DNA of 64,000 bases from Verrucomicrobiota bacterium (GTDB taxonomy: Bacteria > Verrucomicrobiota > Verrucomicrobiia > Opitutales > Opitutaceae): positions 602,190-666,189 of the forward strand of contig JAEWQP010000022.1 of NCBI GenBank assembly GCA_023399155.1, given 5' to 3'. The stretch's first letter is position 1, and the number at the start of each line of letters is the position of its first letter. This document shows, one piece after another, positions 19,379-26,828 of this stretch. Under the pieces are notes generated by a model. The model was not told the origin of the DNA and made no database searches. It saw only the letters and a program-made list of their open reading frames with translations. Both the position numbers and the translations under genes were made by a program.

Positions 19379-19783
19379 ATGGCCGAACCAAACGCGAGTG
19401 CCGACAACAGTGGGATCACCGTCTTGCTGGCCGAAGACGAATCCATGATCCGCGAGTTGATCGCGACGTTCCTCACGAACCTGGGTTATCGTGTCGTGGA
19501 GGCGGAGAACGGGCGCGCCGCGGCCGAGAAGGCCCGCGCGCTCGGCACGGAAAACATCAGCCTGCTCATCACCGATCTCGTGATGCCCGTGATGGGCGGC
19601 CTGGAACTCGCCGCGGAGCTCCGGCTCCAGCACGGCGACCTGCGCGTACTCTTTATTTCTGGATACACGGATGATGTCGTGATCCTCGAGGGTCAGGTGC
19701 GCAACAAGACGGCATTCCTGCGCAAGCCGTTCCGCTTCGACATCCTCCGCCAGCAGATCGAGACGCTCCTGGCGGCGGCGTGA
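19379..19783 (+). CDS. Single-domain response regulator (CheY-like)
   Basis: 134 residues comprising only a receiver domain. The acidic pair is in LLAEDES, the phospho-acceptor is Asp66 in LLITDLVMPVMGG, and FISGY and the conserved Lys in LRKPF are present. There is no output domain, so it acts through partners or as a phosphate shuttle. No histidine kinase is adjacent. Confidence 0.9.
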   Translation: MAEPNASADNSGITVLLAEDESMIRELIATFLTNLGYRVVEAENGRAAAEKARALGTENISLLITDLVMPVMGGLELAAELRLQHGDLRVLFISGYTDDVVILEGQVRNKTAFLRKPFRFDILRQQIETLLAAA

Positions 19784-19784
19784 G

Positions 19785-19822
19785 GAAGGGCTGAAAGACT
19801 GAAAGACTGAAGGGCTGAAGGC
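19785..19822. repeat. GGCTGAAAGACTGAAAG-type intergenic repeat
   Basis: Four units of a 9-11 base GCTGAAAG word follow the receiver gene; same family as at 4608 and 10455. Confidence 0.5.
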
Positions 19823-19927
19823 AGGCTCCGCGGCGTCGGGAATGGTACGATCCGGCCCTTGCGGCACGCACAAGGGCGTTCGCTCAAGCTCCTGCAGCAG
19901 GCGGTGGTGAAGCGGCCCGCGCCCGGT

Positions 19928-20647
19928 CTACCCGCGGCTGTTTTCCTGCTCCACCCACTGCACCGAGAACTGCACGAGCTCGGTGGCGTTGCGCAGGTTG
20001 AGCTTTTCCTTGATGTGCGCGCGATGCGACTCGATCGTCTTGACGCTCAGATTGAGGGTCGACGCGATCTCGCGCGTGGACAGGCCGCGACCGATGAGCT
20101 GGATCACTTCCAGTTCGCGATCGCTGAGGCGATCGACGGGCGAGGTCGATGTATCGCCGCCGCCGCTGACGAGTTGGTGCAGGACCTGATCGGCGACGCG
20201 GTTGCTGACATAGATGTCGCCGTTCATGATGCGGCGGATCGCGGTGATGATCTTGTCCGCGGATTCCTGCTTCATCACATAGGCGCGGGCACCGGCGCGC
20301 AGGGCCCGTTGCGCATACACCGTCTCATCGTGCATCGAGAACACGAGCACCGGGATATTGTGACGGATCGCCTTGATGTTCTTGATCAACTCGAGGCCAT
20401 TGTTTCCGCGGAGCGAAATGTCGACGATGACGAGATCGGGATTCTTGACCGTGATGCCATGCAAAGCCTTCGCGGCATCGTCTGACTCGCCGCAGACATT
20501 CATGTCGACCTCGGCATTGATGACCTGGCCGAGGCCTTGGCGGACGAGCGGATGGTCGTCGACCACGTAAACCTGGATCTTCTTGGCGGAGGTCGCGGCG
20601 GGAGCCGGGACGGTGGAAGGGCGTAGGAGTGGGTTGGAGGCGCTCAT
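19928..20647 (-). CDS. NarL/FixJ-family response regulator
   Basis: 239 residues. After a 20-residue Pro/Ala-rich N-terminus, the receiver domain begins at KKIQVYVVDDHPLVRQGL, with phospho-acceptor Asp76 in LVIVDISLRG and Lys in AYVMKQE. A linker leads to the LuxR-type helix-turn-helix (LSDRELEVIQLIGRGLSTRE, then LNLSVKTIESHRAHIKEKL). It is a transcription factor activated by a kinase not present here. The upstream 349 bases (20648-20996) are non-coding. Confidence 0.93.
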   Translation of the reverse strand: MSASNPLLRPSTVPAPAATSAKKIQVYVVDDHPLVRQGLGQVINAEVDMNVCGESDDAAKALHGITVKNPDLVIVDISLRGNNGLELIKNIKAIRHNIPVLVFSMHDETVYAQRALRAGARAYVMKQESADKIITAIRRIMNGDIYVSNRVADQVLHQLVSGGGDTSTSPVDRLSDRELEVIQLIGRGLSTREIASTLNLSVKTIESHRAHIKEKLNLRNATELVQFSVQWVEQENSRG

Positions 20648-20912
20648 GGCAGGATGCTGGATCTCTCGGAAGCCGTCAGGACGACCCTGTAGTGGCGGTG
20701 TTCGTGTGGAAGGCTTCTCGGACTCTGAATGCTGGCTGAGGTAGGTATCGGCTGCAGAACTCGCGGCCTAAACTGGAGGAACGTGTTAGGTGTGAACGAA
20801 TTGAAACGTGATACTCCCCGCTGAGGACAACTTAACCGCCCCGCGCGGCGCGGAAGCGTCGGCAGCGAAGGCCCTCACCATACCTGACGAACCTATCGGG
20901 GCAAGCACGCTG

Positions 20913-20926
20913 TTCTGTATACAGAA
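20913..20926. promoter_or_regulatory. Perfect 14-base palindrome, possible operator
   Basis: TTCTGTATACAGAA is a perfect palindrome in the non-coding gap 20648-20996, between the start of the regulator gene and the end of the polymerase gene. The word TACCTGAC occurs on both sides of it (20881 and 20929). Nothing else is recognised in this gap. Confidence 0.35.
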
Positions 20927-20996
20927 ACTACCTGACAGGCCCTAGTAACCGCTTCTGACGTGGACCTGCAATTCACCCCGGGGGTGGGCGGGCGGA

Positions 20997-22427
20997 TCAG
21001 GAGGGCGGGGGGGCGCGCCACCGCGGCGGGGCGTGCGAGGCGGCGGGGCGCTCCGGCGGATTCCCGCCGGATCGCGGATCGCCCTCGAGCGCGCCGGGCG
21101 GGAGCTCACCGGCGTGCGGGTTGAGCAAGGCAGTGCCGAGCAAGCGGCGGCGGTGCCGGTCCTCGCGAAGGCGCTCGCGTTCCAGCGCCGCCTCGGCGCC
21201 GCGACGCAGCCGTCCCGCCAGGATCTTCCAGAGCGCGAGGGAGGCGACCGCCAGGGGCAGCATGCGCAGGATCGCCTCGCCCCCATGGGTGAACCACGGG
21301 AGCGCCCACGCGAGCGCAAGGGCGAGGAGGACGGCCGCGCCAGGGTCATCCTGACGCCGTGAGAACGCGAGGAACACACCGCCGAGCAGCAAGCCGGCGA
21401 GTGCGGCGGTGATCCCGACACCGAGCCACCCACCGCTTACCCACCCCTCGGCCACCAGCGGCAGCGGCATCCGGTTGAATTTCCCATGGCGCCGGAGCAA
21501 GCCGCGGGTCGTGCCTGCCTGCGTGGGCGCGGCACCGCCGGCGTCGAGCAGCCATGCGAGATGCTGCGCGCCGTGGGAGAACTCACCGGTCCTCGCCGGC
21601 ACGAGTCTTCTGACGGCAGTCAGTGATTCGGTGTAGGCAAGGGAAGGATGCTGAAGGCGCTTTTTCCAGATCGGTTCGCCGGCGGCGATCGGCGGTGTCT
21701 CGAGTTCGGATGTCCATCGTGCGCCGAGTGTCGCCCAATCCGTGGCAAACGCCACGGCCACGCCCGCGGTGGCGGTGACGAGCACCAGAACCGAAGGCCA
21801 CGGCCGGCCGAGGGTCCAAAGTGCGAGCACCACGATCCATGCCGCCGAAGTGAGGATGAGGCCCACGCGTGCGTCCGGCGTGAGTTGCTCCCAACGCGCC
21901 CAGATCCAGACGGCGAGGGGCATAAAGCTCCACCAACGCCACCGCGCAGCCAAGATGAGGAGCGCCGCGGGCGCGAGCAGCACGCCCGGAAAGTCGAAAA
22001 GGACGGCCGCCGGCGCCGCTGTGTCGCGAATCACGAGAAACACCAGCGCAACCGGTGGCGCCAGCAGCGCCCATGTGATCGCCAGGGCGCGTCGTTCGCT
22101 CGCATCCAGTGCGACAGGTATCGCGGGTCGGACGGCTTCGGCCCGCCACGTCACGGCGAGGTAGGCCGTCGTGAATACTGCCAGCGCGGCGGAACTCACC
22201 CAGAGTGCATGGCGCAGGCCCTCGGGGTCGTCGCGGAGCCCGAGATGGCTCCACGCGCCGTCGATCCCGAGCACGTGCAGAAGCGTCGGTCGCAGACAAT
22301 AGGCGAGGACGTGGAACCCCAGGTACCACGTTGGTGCATGCAACAGCGTCAACTTCCGGCGCAGCGCGAGCACCAGCGCGATGGCGGCGGCGATCGACCA
22401 CTGCAGAAGCAGATCGGGAGTGCTCAT
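20997..22427 (-). CDS. Polytopic membrane protein, possible polysaccharide polymerase
   Basis: 476 residues with about ten to twelve hydrophobic helices and a long hydrophilic loop (about residues 250-310), then a charged, Pro/Arg-rich cytoplasmic tail of about 75 residues. The profile of many helices with one large loop near the end resembles Wzy-type O-antigen or exopolysaccharide polymerases, but no specific motif confirms it. The neighbouring minus-strand gene encodes a hexapeptide acyltransferase, which fits a role in surface glycan synthesis. Confidence 0.5.
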   Translation of the reverse strand: MSTPDLLLQWSIAAAIALVLALRRKLTLLHAPTWYLGFHVLAYCLRPTLLHVLGIDGAWSHLGLRDDPEGLRHALWVSSAALAVFTTAYLAVTWRAEAVRPAIPVALDASERRALAITWALLAPPVALVFLVIRDTAAPAAVLFDFPGVLLAPAALLILAARWRWWSFMPLAVWIWARWEQLTPDARVGLILTSAAWIVVLALWTLGRPWPSVLVLVTATAGVAVAFATDWATLGARWTSELETPPIAAGEPIWKKRLQHPSLAYTESLTAVRRLVPARTGEFSHGAQHLAWLLDAGGAAPTQAGTTRGLLRRHGKFNRMPLPLVAEGWVSGGWLGVGITAALAGLLLGGVFLAFSRRQDDPGAAVLLALALAWALPWFTHGGEAILRMLPLAVASLALWKILAGRLRRGAEAALERERLREDRHRRRLLGTALLNPHAGELPPGALEGDPRSGGNPPERPAASHAPPRWRAPPPS

Positions 22428-22503
22428 GGACGGGGCGAGCCAACCATGGCCGAGGTTGACCGTACGGTCACGTCAAACGTGAACCGGGAAGGGCGGTGAC
22501 GCG

Positions 22504-23073
22504 TCATGGACGCGTCGGATCAAACTCGAGGCAATTCGTGCCTGGGACCCGATGCCCGATCACCCGCGCCGGGATGCCCGCCACGATGGCGTGCGCCAGG
22601 ACCGGGTGCGTCACCACCGCGCCGGCCGCCACCACGGACCCGGCGCCGACCGACACCCCGGGCAGGAGGATGGCGCCCGGTCCGACGTCGGCGTCCGGAC
22701 CGATACGCACGTGCCGCGTTCCTGCGACCGAGTGCTCGCCGGCCAGATCGGGGTCTCCCGTGAGGACGACGACGCGCGACCCGATCCATGCGCCGGCCGC
22801 GATCTCGATCAGGCCGGCGCGGGCATCGAGGATCGCCCCACGTCCCAGGTGGAGCCGTGGGCCCAGCACGACGCCGGATGGCCGTAGCACCCGCGTACCG
22901 GGCCGGAGGCACGCGCACCAGCATCGGAGTGCCTGGCGGACTTTCGTGCCGAGTGCGCTCGGACCGAGCGAACGGCGTTCATCCTCGGCCGCGGCCGCGC
23001 TGCCCTCCACGAGGGTCGACAGCACCCTTGGGCGTCGCGTGTGGCGGGCGAGAATCCGAAAGAGCGACGGCAT
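22504..23073 (-). CDS. Left-handed beta-helix (hexapeptide) acyltransferase
   Basis: About 189 residues. Repeated hexapeptide turns of the [LIV]GxxxX type are visible from about residue 70 on (LGPRLHLGRGAILDA, IGPDADVGPGAILLPGVSVG, AGSVVAAGAVVTH), and the protein ends with the acyltransferase-typical VAGIPARVIG. It is probably an O-acetyl or serine-acetyltransferase-like enzyme of the WcaF/maltose acetyltransferase group acting on a glycan. ATG 23073 was chosen; the open frame runs further up to 23247, but that part has no family similarity. Confidence 0.75.
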   Translation of the reverse strand: MPSLFRILARHTRRPRVLSTLVEGSAAAAEDERRSLGPSALGTKVRQALRCWCACLRPGTRVLRPSGVVLGPRLHLGRGAILDARAGLIEIAAGAWIGSRVVVLTGDPDLAGEHSVAGTRHVRIGPDADVGPGAILLPGVSVGAGSVVAAGAVVTHPVLAHAIVAGIPARVIGHRVPGTNCLEFDPTRP

Positions 23074-23253
23074 GAGCGAAAGGACGTGCGGCGGCCCGAA
23101 CCGAATCGTCGGCACGCACCGATCCGGGATCCGTGACACGATCTTCGCGACGGGGTGAGCGGGCCGCAATCGCGATAGATGCCCGCGGAGGCAATCTGCG
23201 GGACCGGCGCCTCCGGATTTGCCATCGCCGCGATCTCGCGGAAGCATGGCACA

Positions 23254-24081
23254 ATGCCGGCGCCTCTTCTCCTCCGCATCGTGCCGGCCGCTGTTTTGGG
23301 TCTGGGCTGGGCGGTGTTGCTGGGATTCGCCTCGGTCGAGTGCGCTGCGGCCGAGCCATCCGCGCGCGCCGATTCCGCGGTCTCGGCCGAGCCGGCGAGC
23401 GACCTGCGGCTTCGCGAACGTATTCGAGCGATGGTCGAGGGCATCGAGGACGTGCCGTTGCCCCTGATCATCGAGGCTCTTTCGGATTGCCGGGTGATTC
23501 CGTGGCGCGGTGAGGCGCGCGAGGTGCTCGAGTCAGCGGCCCGCCAGATCCCGCGCCTGATCGAGGATGCCGGGATCGAGACCGCGCGGATGAACGAAGC
23601 CGGCAACCGCGTGGAAGCCGTCGTCGTCGAAGCCTTGCGCGGCTTGGGTGCCGTCGTCGCGCGCCCGCGTACGGCGTCGGGCCGGATGCGCAGTGCGGGT
23701 TATCCCGATCTGGAGGCGGACATCGACGGGCGCGCTTTCTACATCGAGGTGAAGACATTCAGCGCGGCGACCGTCGATAGTTCGCAGCGGAGTTTCTACC
23801 TTTCTCCGTCGACTGATTTCAAAGTGACGCACGACGCGATCCACCTCCTGGTCGCGGTGGAGCTGAGCCCGGGTCCGGAGGGTTCCTACCGGGCCAAGAA
23901 CGTGCGCTGGCTCGACCTGAGCGGACTGCGCTGCGACCTCAAGTACGAGTTCAACGCCAGCAACCGCGACCTCTACCGCGATTCTTCGGAGCTGGTGATC
24001 CTGGAACGGCCAGCCGAGCCGGCGGCTATCCCCAGCCCGGACGATGCGGAAGCGTCGCCGCCCGGAACCGCGCACCCGTAA
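23254..24081 (+). CDS. Predicted exported PD-(D/E)XK nuclease-fold protein
   Basis: 275 residues. The first 34 residues form a signal peptide (LLLRIVPAAVLGLGWAVLL, then ASVECAAAE), so export is predicted. The C-terminal half has the restriction-endonuclease fold motif: Glu121 in a helix (NEAGNRVEAVVVEAL), then Pro151-Asp152 in AGYPDLEADIDG and Glu165-x-Lys167 in FYIEVKTF, with a hydrophobic strand before each. This spacing of D and ExK is the classic catalytic core of restriction and repair nucleases. No methylase or toxin partner lies nearby. The start ATG 23254 was taken because it opens the signal peptide. Activity and target are unknown. Confidence 0.6.
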   Translation: MPAPLLLRIVPAAVLGLGWAVLLGFASVECAAAEPSARADSAVSAEPASDLRLRERIRAMVEGIEDVPLPLIIEALSDCRVIPWRGEAREVLESAARQIPRLIEDAGIETARMNEAGNRVEAVVVEALRGLGAVVARPRTASGRMRSAGYPDLEADIDGRAFYIEVKTFSAATVDSSQRSFYLSPSTDFKVTHDAIHLLVAVELSPGPEGSYRAKNVRWLDLSGLRCDLKYEFNASNRDLYRDSSELVILERPAEPAAIPSPDDAEASPPGTAHP

Positions 24082-24202
24082 ACGCCACGATTCCGCGGGG
24101 CCTTTGACAGGTTTGTTACAACCTGCCGGCTCGCAATCGGACGGGGCTGAGTAGGGTATTCCCGGTAAGTCGCCATCGCCAGTCGGTGGCCGCTTTGCAG
24201 CC

Positions 24203-24436
24203 ATGCGCACGATCATCCCATTTCCGATACTCAAGGCCCTTGGCGCCAGGCGGCGCCCGAGCGACGGTGCTCGTTCCGCGGGTCCGCGGGCGGCGCATGT
24301 AACGCCGCTTCGCCGTGCCGATCTTCCCGAAGGTGAAACCGCGCCGGCGGAGTTCGAAGCCTTGCCACCGCGCGCGCGGGCGATGCACGCCGGCATTATC
24401 GACCTGATCCATGCGGTGCGAAACCGCTTTGGGTGA
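24203..24436 (+). CDS. Small hypothetical protein
   Basis: 77 residues starting MRTIIPFPILKAL, Arg/Ala/Pro-rich, ending in a short helix (MHAGIIDLIHAVRNRF). No family is recognised. A TTGACA word (24104-24109) lies about 95 bases upstream but no -10 box is convincing. It may be spurious. Confidence 0.3.
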   Translation: MRTIIPFPILKALGARRRPSDGARSAGPRAAHVTPLRRADLPEGETAPAEFEALPPRARAMHAGIIDLIHAVRNRFG

Positions 24437-24474
24437 CCCGAGCCGGCGCTGCTGATCGGCGACGCCGCAACGAC

Positions 24475-25113
24475 TCAGGCGTAGCGTTCTTCCTTCCAGG
24501 GATCGGCGGTGTTGGAATAGCCGCGCTCCTCCCAGAAGCCCAGGCGGTCCTCGGTCAGGAAGTGGATGCCTTTGACGAACTTCGCGCCCTTCCAGGCGTA
24601 GAGCTTCGGGATGATCACGCGAGCCGGGCCCCCGTGCTCGCGCGTGACCGGCGCCCCGTCGAAGCGCGTGGCGATCAGGACATCGTCATCGAGACAACGC
24701 TCAAGCGGGACATTGGTGGAATAGCCGTCATAGGATGTGAAATACACGAAGCGCGCGGCTGCCGTGGGGCGGACGAGCTCGTACAGGGTGACGAAGGCAA
24801 CGCCCTCCCAGCGGCAGTCGTACTTGCTCCAGGTCGTCACGCAGTGGAAGTCGCTCACGTCGGTGACTTGGGGGAGGGCATTGAACGAGGCCCAGTTCAA
24901 TGCGACCGGATTTTCCACTTCGCCGTCGATCGCCAGACTCCAGGCCTCGCACGCGATCTCCGGCTGCACGCCAAGGTCGAGCACGGGAAACCCCTCGGTC
25001 AGGCGCTGACCCGGAGGCAGACGGTCGTGGGAGGCGGTGGCGCGCGGCTGAAAACCGGCGGCCTTCTGCTTCTCGGCCCAGCGTTGCTTCGCGGCGATGA
25101 ATTGGTCCTTCAC
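24475..25113 (-). CDS. Sulfite oxidase-like molybdopterin oxidoreductase
   Basis: 212 residues matching the oxidoreductase molybdopterin-binding domain of the sulfite oxidase family. The likely molybdenum ligand is Cys91 in SDFHCVTTWSKYDC; WEGV, the GYSTNVPLE segment and the GGPARVIIPKLYAWKGAK motif follow. There is no signal peptide or Tat motif and no heme domain, so this is a compact, probably cytoplasmic version like several uncharacterised YedY-like proteins. The start is a GTG at 25113. Substrate is unknown; no redox partner is directly adjacent, although a 2Fe-2S protein lies 0.7 kb away. Confidence 0.85.
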   Translation of the reverse strand: MKDQFIAAKQRWAEKQKAAGFQPRATASHDRLPPGQRLTEGFPVLDLGVQPEIACEAWSLAIDGEVENPVALNWASFNALPQVTDVSDFHCVTTWSKYDCRWEGVAFVTLYELVRPTAAARFVYFTSYDGYSTNVPLERCLDDDVLIATRFDGAPVTREHGGPARVIIPKLYAWKGAKFVKGIHFLTEDRLGFWEERGYSNTADPWKEERYA

Positions 25114-25178
25114 GGTCGCGCGACGTTAGCGGGCGCGTCGCGCCGTGCAAGCCGTCGCCGACCGGCACGCGCGACCGC

Positions 25179-25712
25179 TCAGAGGGGAAACAGGTTCTCG
25201 TTCCGGAAGGGAATCAACGCGAGCACGACGGCCGGCTCATAGAGCGCCACCCGGTTCACGGCGTCCGCGGTCAGCAGTCCCACCGCGCCGTTGGACTGCT
25301 TGGAGTTTTGCCGGCCGAAGACACGATCGTCGGCGTCGCCGAGTTCCACCCCTTGTCGGACGAGGTTCGCGACAGCCGGTGGAATTTCAAACGAGGCGGT
25401 GCGGCTCCGGCCTTCGCGCGTGTGCGACAGCACGACAACCCAGGCGAAACCGTGCAGCACGCCATCGCGATCCTCGCATCCGCCCTCGATGCCGACCCAG
25501 AGGCCGGCAGAGGCGTCGTGCGTGCGGGCGTTGCGCGCGCGGGCCTCGGCCCCCCGCAGTGTCTCGGCGTCACTCATCGGCTGGTGACTTACGCCGCTGG
25601 ATACGGAAACGCCGCGGACCTCCCAGGCCTGGTCTGGAAACATGCGGGAGCATCCGCGCTGGACGCACGCGATCTTGACGGGATTCTGCGAGGCGACGAC
25701 GACGATGGGCAC
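25179..25712 (-). CDS. Inosine/xanthosine triphosphatase (YjjX family)
   Basis: About 177 residues. The N-terminus IVVVASQNPVKIACV carries the SxNxxK substrate-binding motif of ITPase/YjjX enzymes. LWVGIEGGCED and a later VGLLTADAVNR segment (GxLT) also match. Enzymes of this group hydrolyse ITP and XTP (and other non-canonical nucleotides) to clean the nucleotide pool. GTG 25712 was chosen because it sits just before the first strand; the frame is open further upstream but overlaps the divergent gene at 25798. Confidence 0.78.
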   Translation of the reverse strand: MPIVVVASQNPVKIACVQRGCSRMFPDQAWEVRGVSVSSGVSHQPMSDAETLRGAEARARNARTHDASAGLWVGIEGGCEDRDGVLHGFAWVVVLSHTREGRSRTASFEIPPAVANLVRQGVELGDADDRVFGRQNSKQSNGAVGLLTADAVNRVALYEPAVVLALIPFRNENLFPL

Positions 25713-25797
25713 GGGACGAGCCAAGCCCGCGGACGGCCCGTGCCGAGACGAAAGCTTCGGGGTTGCGCCGGGCGCGCCTCCCGCGCCTCCATGGGCC

Positions 25798-26163
25798 ATG
25801 GACGCGTCCATTCGATCCGGACTCGAGAAGACCGGGCTGCGGACGGCCCGCCGCCACCTTCTGCTATGCGTCGGGCCGGACTGCTGCAGCCCCGAGGCGG
25901 GCGAGGCGGTGTGGGCGCACATCAAGCAGCGCCTGCGTGACACCGCGCTGCCCGCGATGCGCACCAAGGCCGCATGCCTGCGCGTATGCCGCGGGGGGCC
26001 CTGGCTCGTCGTCTACCCGGAGGGGGTCTGGTACGGTTCCGTGGACGCAGGACGCTTCGACCGGATCCTCCGCGAGCACCTCATCGGGGGCACGCCTGTC
26101 CGGGAGTGGGTGGCCGCGCGCGGGTGTCTCGACGGCTGTGGATGGATCGAGCGGGAAGGCTGA
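25798..26163 (+). CDS. Thioredoxin-like [2Fe-2S] ferredoxin
   Basis: 121 residues. The cysteine pattern of the thioredoxin-like 2Fe-2S family is present: Cys24 and Cys29 in LLLCVGPDCC, then Cys60 and Cys64 in KAACLRVCRGGP. VVYPEGVWYG completes the fold. Small electron carriers of this type serve oxidoreductases or hydrogenases. The start ATG 25798 lies 85 bases from the divergent ITPase start. A longer frame from 25642 overlaps the neighbour and is not used. Confidence 0.85.
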   Translation: MDASIRSGLEKTGLRTARRHLLLCVGPDCCSPEAGEAVWAHIKQRLRDTALPAMRTKAACLRVCRGGPWLVVYPEGVWYGSVDAGRFDRILREHLIGGTPVREWVAARGCLDGCGWIEREG

Positions 26164-26424
26164 GGAATTGTCTCGAAGGGATGTCCTGAGCAGGGGCGTC
26201 CGTTGATCGGACTACAGAATCATCCCGGGTCACCGTAAAATCCCCGTCAAGGCCCTCGTGTCGCCCGGACCGGGCTGGGGTGCGCGCGCGGCCACATACC
26301 GGGCCAACACCCCACGCCCGTGGAGGAACCTGCGACCGGCGCGGCATCCAGTAGAGGAAAAAGCCACGGGGGGCTTAATTGTTCTCCTCGCTCGACGATC
26401 TACGCGGTAACCGCCCTTCTCTTC

Positions 26425-26790
26425 ATGAATCGTATTCGTCCCCTCCTCCTTGTTGCTTCCATGGTTCTCGGACTCGGTGTCGCTTCCGCGTATGCGGATG
26501 CTGGTGACGATGCCACGACCAAGTTCGACAAACCGCCGGTTCCGACCAAGACGCCGCCACCCGAGTACCCATCGGCCCTCAAGGGGGTCAACGGGATGGT
26601 GGCGCTCGTCGTGATCATCGATGAAAAAGGTTCCGTGGTGAACGCGACAGTCACGAAGTCCTCCGATCCAGCCTTCGAGAATCCGTCGATCGACGCGATC
26701 AAGCGCTGGAAGTTCAAGCCCGCCGAGAAGGATGGCCAGGCCGTGAAGGCCAAGGTCACGATTCCGGTCCGCTTCAACGCCGAGAACTGA
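26425..26790 (+). CDS. Secreted TonB C-terminal domain protein
   Basis: 121 residues: a signal peptide (PLLLVASMVLGLGVASAYA), a short linker with PPVPTKTPPPEYP, and a TonB C-terminal-like domain (GMVALVVIIDEKG, then IDAIKRWKFKPAEKDGQAV). It lacks the long periplasm-spanning region and membrane anchor of true TonB. Such small exported TonB-C proteins are common in this phylum; their role is unclear. The following chemoreceptor gene starts 38 bases downstream. Confidence 0.8.
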   Translation: MNRIRPLLLVASMVLGLGVASAYADAGDDATTKFDKPPVPTKTPPPEYPSALKGVNGMVALVVIIDEKGSVVNATVTKSSDPAFENPSIDAIKRWKFKPAEKDGQAVKAKVTIPVRFNAEN

Positions 26791-26828
26791 TTTTCACTCA
26801 CGTCTGCAATCCCCTCACGAATCAGACC

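Noticed and set aside
20913..20926. LexA (SOS) box
   Set aside because: CTGT and ACAG are only 2 bases apart; known LexA boxes of that type need 8 bases between them.
26164..26424. Riboswitch upstream of the TonB-C/chemoreceptor genes
   Set aside because: The leader has some GC hairpins, but no conserved core of cyclic di-GMP, glycine, cobalamin or other known classes could be matched.
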